Source: Hyphomicrobiales bacterium (GTDB taxonomy: Bacteria; Pseudomonadota; Alphaproteobacteria; Rhizobiales; Xanthobacteraceae). From it: a stretch of DNA of 64,000 bases. The translations under genes were made by a program, and so were the position numbers. The stretch's first letter is position 1, and each line of letters begins with the position of its first letter. The notes beneath the pieces are model-generated. The model was not told where the DNA came from, searched no databases, and saw only the letters and a program-made list of their open reading frames with translations. The stretch spans positions 186,001 through 250,000 of the forward strand of contig JAFKKG010000011.1 in NCBI GenBank assembly GCA_017305715.1, written 5' to 3'. Positions 62,971-64,000 of this stretch are shown piece by piece.

Positions 62971-63498
62971 ATGCTTTTCGTTAGACGCCTTACGACACTC
63001 GGCATCGCCATCGCGGCGCTGATCGCGCCGATCGCGAGCGCCGATGCGATGCCGCCGACGCGCGCCGGCATCCTGCAATGCCAGGGCGGCCAGAATGTCG
63101 GCTTTGTCGTCGGCTCCGTGACCAGCCTCGAATGCGTGTTCAAGAGCGAGGGCCGCCGGCCAGAACCCTATATCGCCACCGTGCGCCGCTTCGGCCTCGA
63201 TCTCGGCATCACCGCGCAGACGCAACTGGCCTGGGCGGTGAACGCACCGAACAGCCGGGTCAGCCGGGGCGACCTCGCCGGCAGCTATGGTGGCGTCGGC
63301 GCCAACGCGTCGGTCGGCATCGGCGGCGGCGGCAATTTCCTGGTCGGTGGTCCGGCCAATTCCTACGCCCTGCAACCGCTCAGCGTGCAGGGCCAGACCG
63401 GGCTGAACGTCGCCGCCGGGATTGCCGATCTCCAGCTCGAGCCGTTCCGCGGCTACGGCGCGCCGCGCCGGCACGGGCGCCGGCATCATCGCCGCTGA
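62971..63498 (+). CDS. DUF992 secreted protein, copy 1
   Basis: A 175-residue protein with a signal peptide (MLFVRRLTTLGIAIAALIAP, IASADA) and the DUF992 core (RAGILQCQGGQNVGFVVGSV, TSLECVFKSEGRRPEPYIAT, VRRFGLDLGIT, GSYGGVGANASVGIGGGGNF, LVGG). The Cys pair C37 and C53 may form a disulfide. Family role unknown; typical of Rhizobiales. An intrinsic terminator follows at 63513 and a second DUF992 gene begins at 63767. Confidence 0.9.
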   Translation: MLFVRRLTTLGIAIAALIAPIASADAMPPTRAGILQCQGGQNVGFVVGSVTSLECVFKSEGRRPEPYIATVRRFGLDLGITAQTQLAWAVNAPNSRVSRGDLAGSYGGVGANASVGIGGGGNFLVGGPANSYALQPLSVQGQTGLNVAAGIADLQLEPFRGYGAPRRHGRRHHRR

Positions 63499-63512
63499 AG
63501 ACAATTTTAAGG

Positions 63513-63541
63513 AAAAAGGTCCGCGAGAGCGGGCCTTTTTT
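63513..63541 (+). terminator. Intrinsic terminator after DUF992 copy 1
   Basis: AAAAAGGTCCGC and GCGGGCCTTTTTT pair around a GAGA loop and end in a T-run, a clear Rho-independent terminator (one G-U pair). Confidence 0.85.
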
Positions 63542-63547
63542 ATTGCC

Positions 63548-63643
63548 GTCATTCCGAGGCGCGAAGCGAACCCGGAATCTCGAGATTCCCCAACGCGCAA
63601 TTGTGCATCTGAGGTTCGATGCCGCGCATCGCCCCAGAATGAC
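63548..63643. repeat. Intergenic repeat (family C), copy 3
   Basis: GTCATTCCGAGGCGCGAAGC at the left and GCGCATCGCCCCAGAATGAC at the right enclose GGAATCTCGAGATTCC, matching copy 1 at 27741-27835. It lies between the two DUF992 genes. Confidence 0.65.
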
Positions 63644-63766
63644 GGGAAGACCAAAATCTGGCACGGCGAACGATGTTGTGCCATAGAAAGGCGTACGCGC
63701 CCTTGGCTCGCGCTTTTGTTTTCTGTCCGCCTGCCGCATCACATCTTTTCAGCCGGAGATTTCTTC

Positions 63767-64000
63767 ATGCGCCGCTTCCTCCTCCTTGCCGCTACCGCCG
63801 CCACCCTGCTGGCCAGCTCGATCGCCGGCGCCCAGGCACAGCAGGTGCAAAGGGTGCAGGTCGGCGTGCTGGAATGCCGCGGCGGCGCCAGCATCGGCTT
63901 CGTCGTCGGCTCCGTGACCAATCTTGGCTGTGTCTTGCGCGCGGACGGCAGGCCAGAGGACCGCTATATCGCGACCATCCGCAAGGTGGGCCTGGATCTC
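63767..64000 (+). CDS. DUF992 secreted protein, copy 2, cut by the window end
   Basis: The first 78 codons are present: signal peptide (MRRFLLLAATAATLLASSIA, GAQA) and VQVGVLECRGGASIGFVVGS, VTNLGCVLRADGRPEDRYIA, TIRKVGLDL, aligning closely with copy 1. It is a tandem paralogue, separately terminated and promoted, to judge by the terminator and repeat between them. Confidence 0.9.
   Translation, partial: MRRFLLLAATAATLLASSIAGAQAQQVQRVQVGVLECRGGASIGFVVGSVTNLGCVLRADGRPEDRYIATIRKVGLDL

Overview
This 64 kb window is GC-rich chromosomal DNA from an alphaproteobacterium. Gene content and style point to Bradyrhizobium or a close relative in the Nitrobacteraceae: a type-II lumazine synthase behind an FMN riboswitch, an alphaproteobacterial-type HisRS, tandem DUF992 secreted proteins, a petP/petR-like MarR plus response-regulator pair, a CtrA-type TTAA-N7-TTAA site, and several families of hairpin-forming intergenic repeats. 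The assignment rests on gene content read by eye, not on a marker search. I saw no rRNA, tRNA or CRISPR array.

Layout. 1-7.7 kb: petP/petR-like regulators divergent from two different branched-chain aminotransferases, then hisS, a small tautomerase, a thioesterase-like protein, proC and a YbjN protein. 7.7-13.7 kb: a CtrA-box intergenic region, an unusual Glyoxalase_8-like/Lon-N fusion, the FMN riboswitch with ribH2, an SDR, an FAD monooxygenase and prs. 13.9-19.7 kb: a lipoprotein, a MerR regulator with a textbook operator that predicts a leaderless mRNA, then a tightly packed minus-strand run (dienelactone hydrolase, GNAT, lgt, midA-like, pgeF). 19.9-25.4 kb: ubiK-like, rplY, pth, ychF, two MaoC hydratases and several tiny membrane proteins. 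25.5-31.5 kb: accessory, repeat-rich DNA with two NTF2-like paralogues, a roughly 440-bp structured repeat made of nested inverted repeats, a frameshifted secreted-protein gene and a truncated VapB antitoxin.

31.7-34.9 kb is a visibly AT-richer defence island inserted between the vapB remnant and uvrB. It holds a BglII/BstYI-like endonuclease, a divergent MT-A70 adenine methyltransferase, and an AIPR (abortive-infection) gene broken by a single-base frameshift. 34.9-46.2 kb: uvrB with long extensions (one carrying an in-frame intergenic repeat), small zinc-ribbon and hypothetical genes, a LysR/flavin-monooxygenase pair, a TauE-like permease, a second LysR, a secreted protein, an SDR, and a Tat-exported metallo-beta-lactamase-fold protein coupled to a SCO copper chaperone. 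46.4-64 kb: three glutathione S-transferases, an enoyl-CoA hydratase/TetR pair, a HAD phosphatase with a CWC protein, a DUF1800/DUF1501 pair, an aldo-keto reductase, a GNAT with a distant intrinsic terminator, an orphan PAS sensor, a soluble aldose dehydrogenase, a GT87-like mannosyltransferase, aspartate aminotransferase, and two DUF992 genes, the second cut by the window end.

Most of the window is housekeeping DNA with short operons. The parts that stand out are the restriction-modification/AIPR island and the truncated toxin-antitoxin gene at its edge, the nested-hairpin repeat at about 28.7-29.2 kb, the Lon-N fusion without an ATPase, and a series of perfect palindromes in promoter regions (petP, hisS, MerR, TetR, and a LacI-like site at 38.5 kb).
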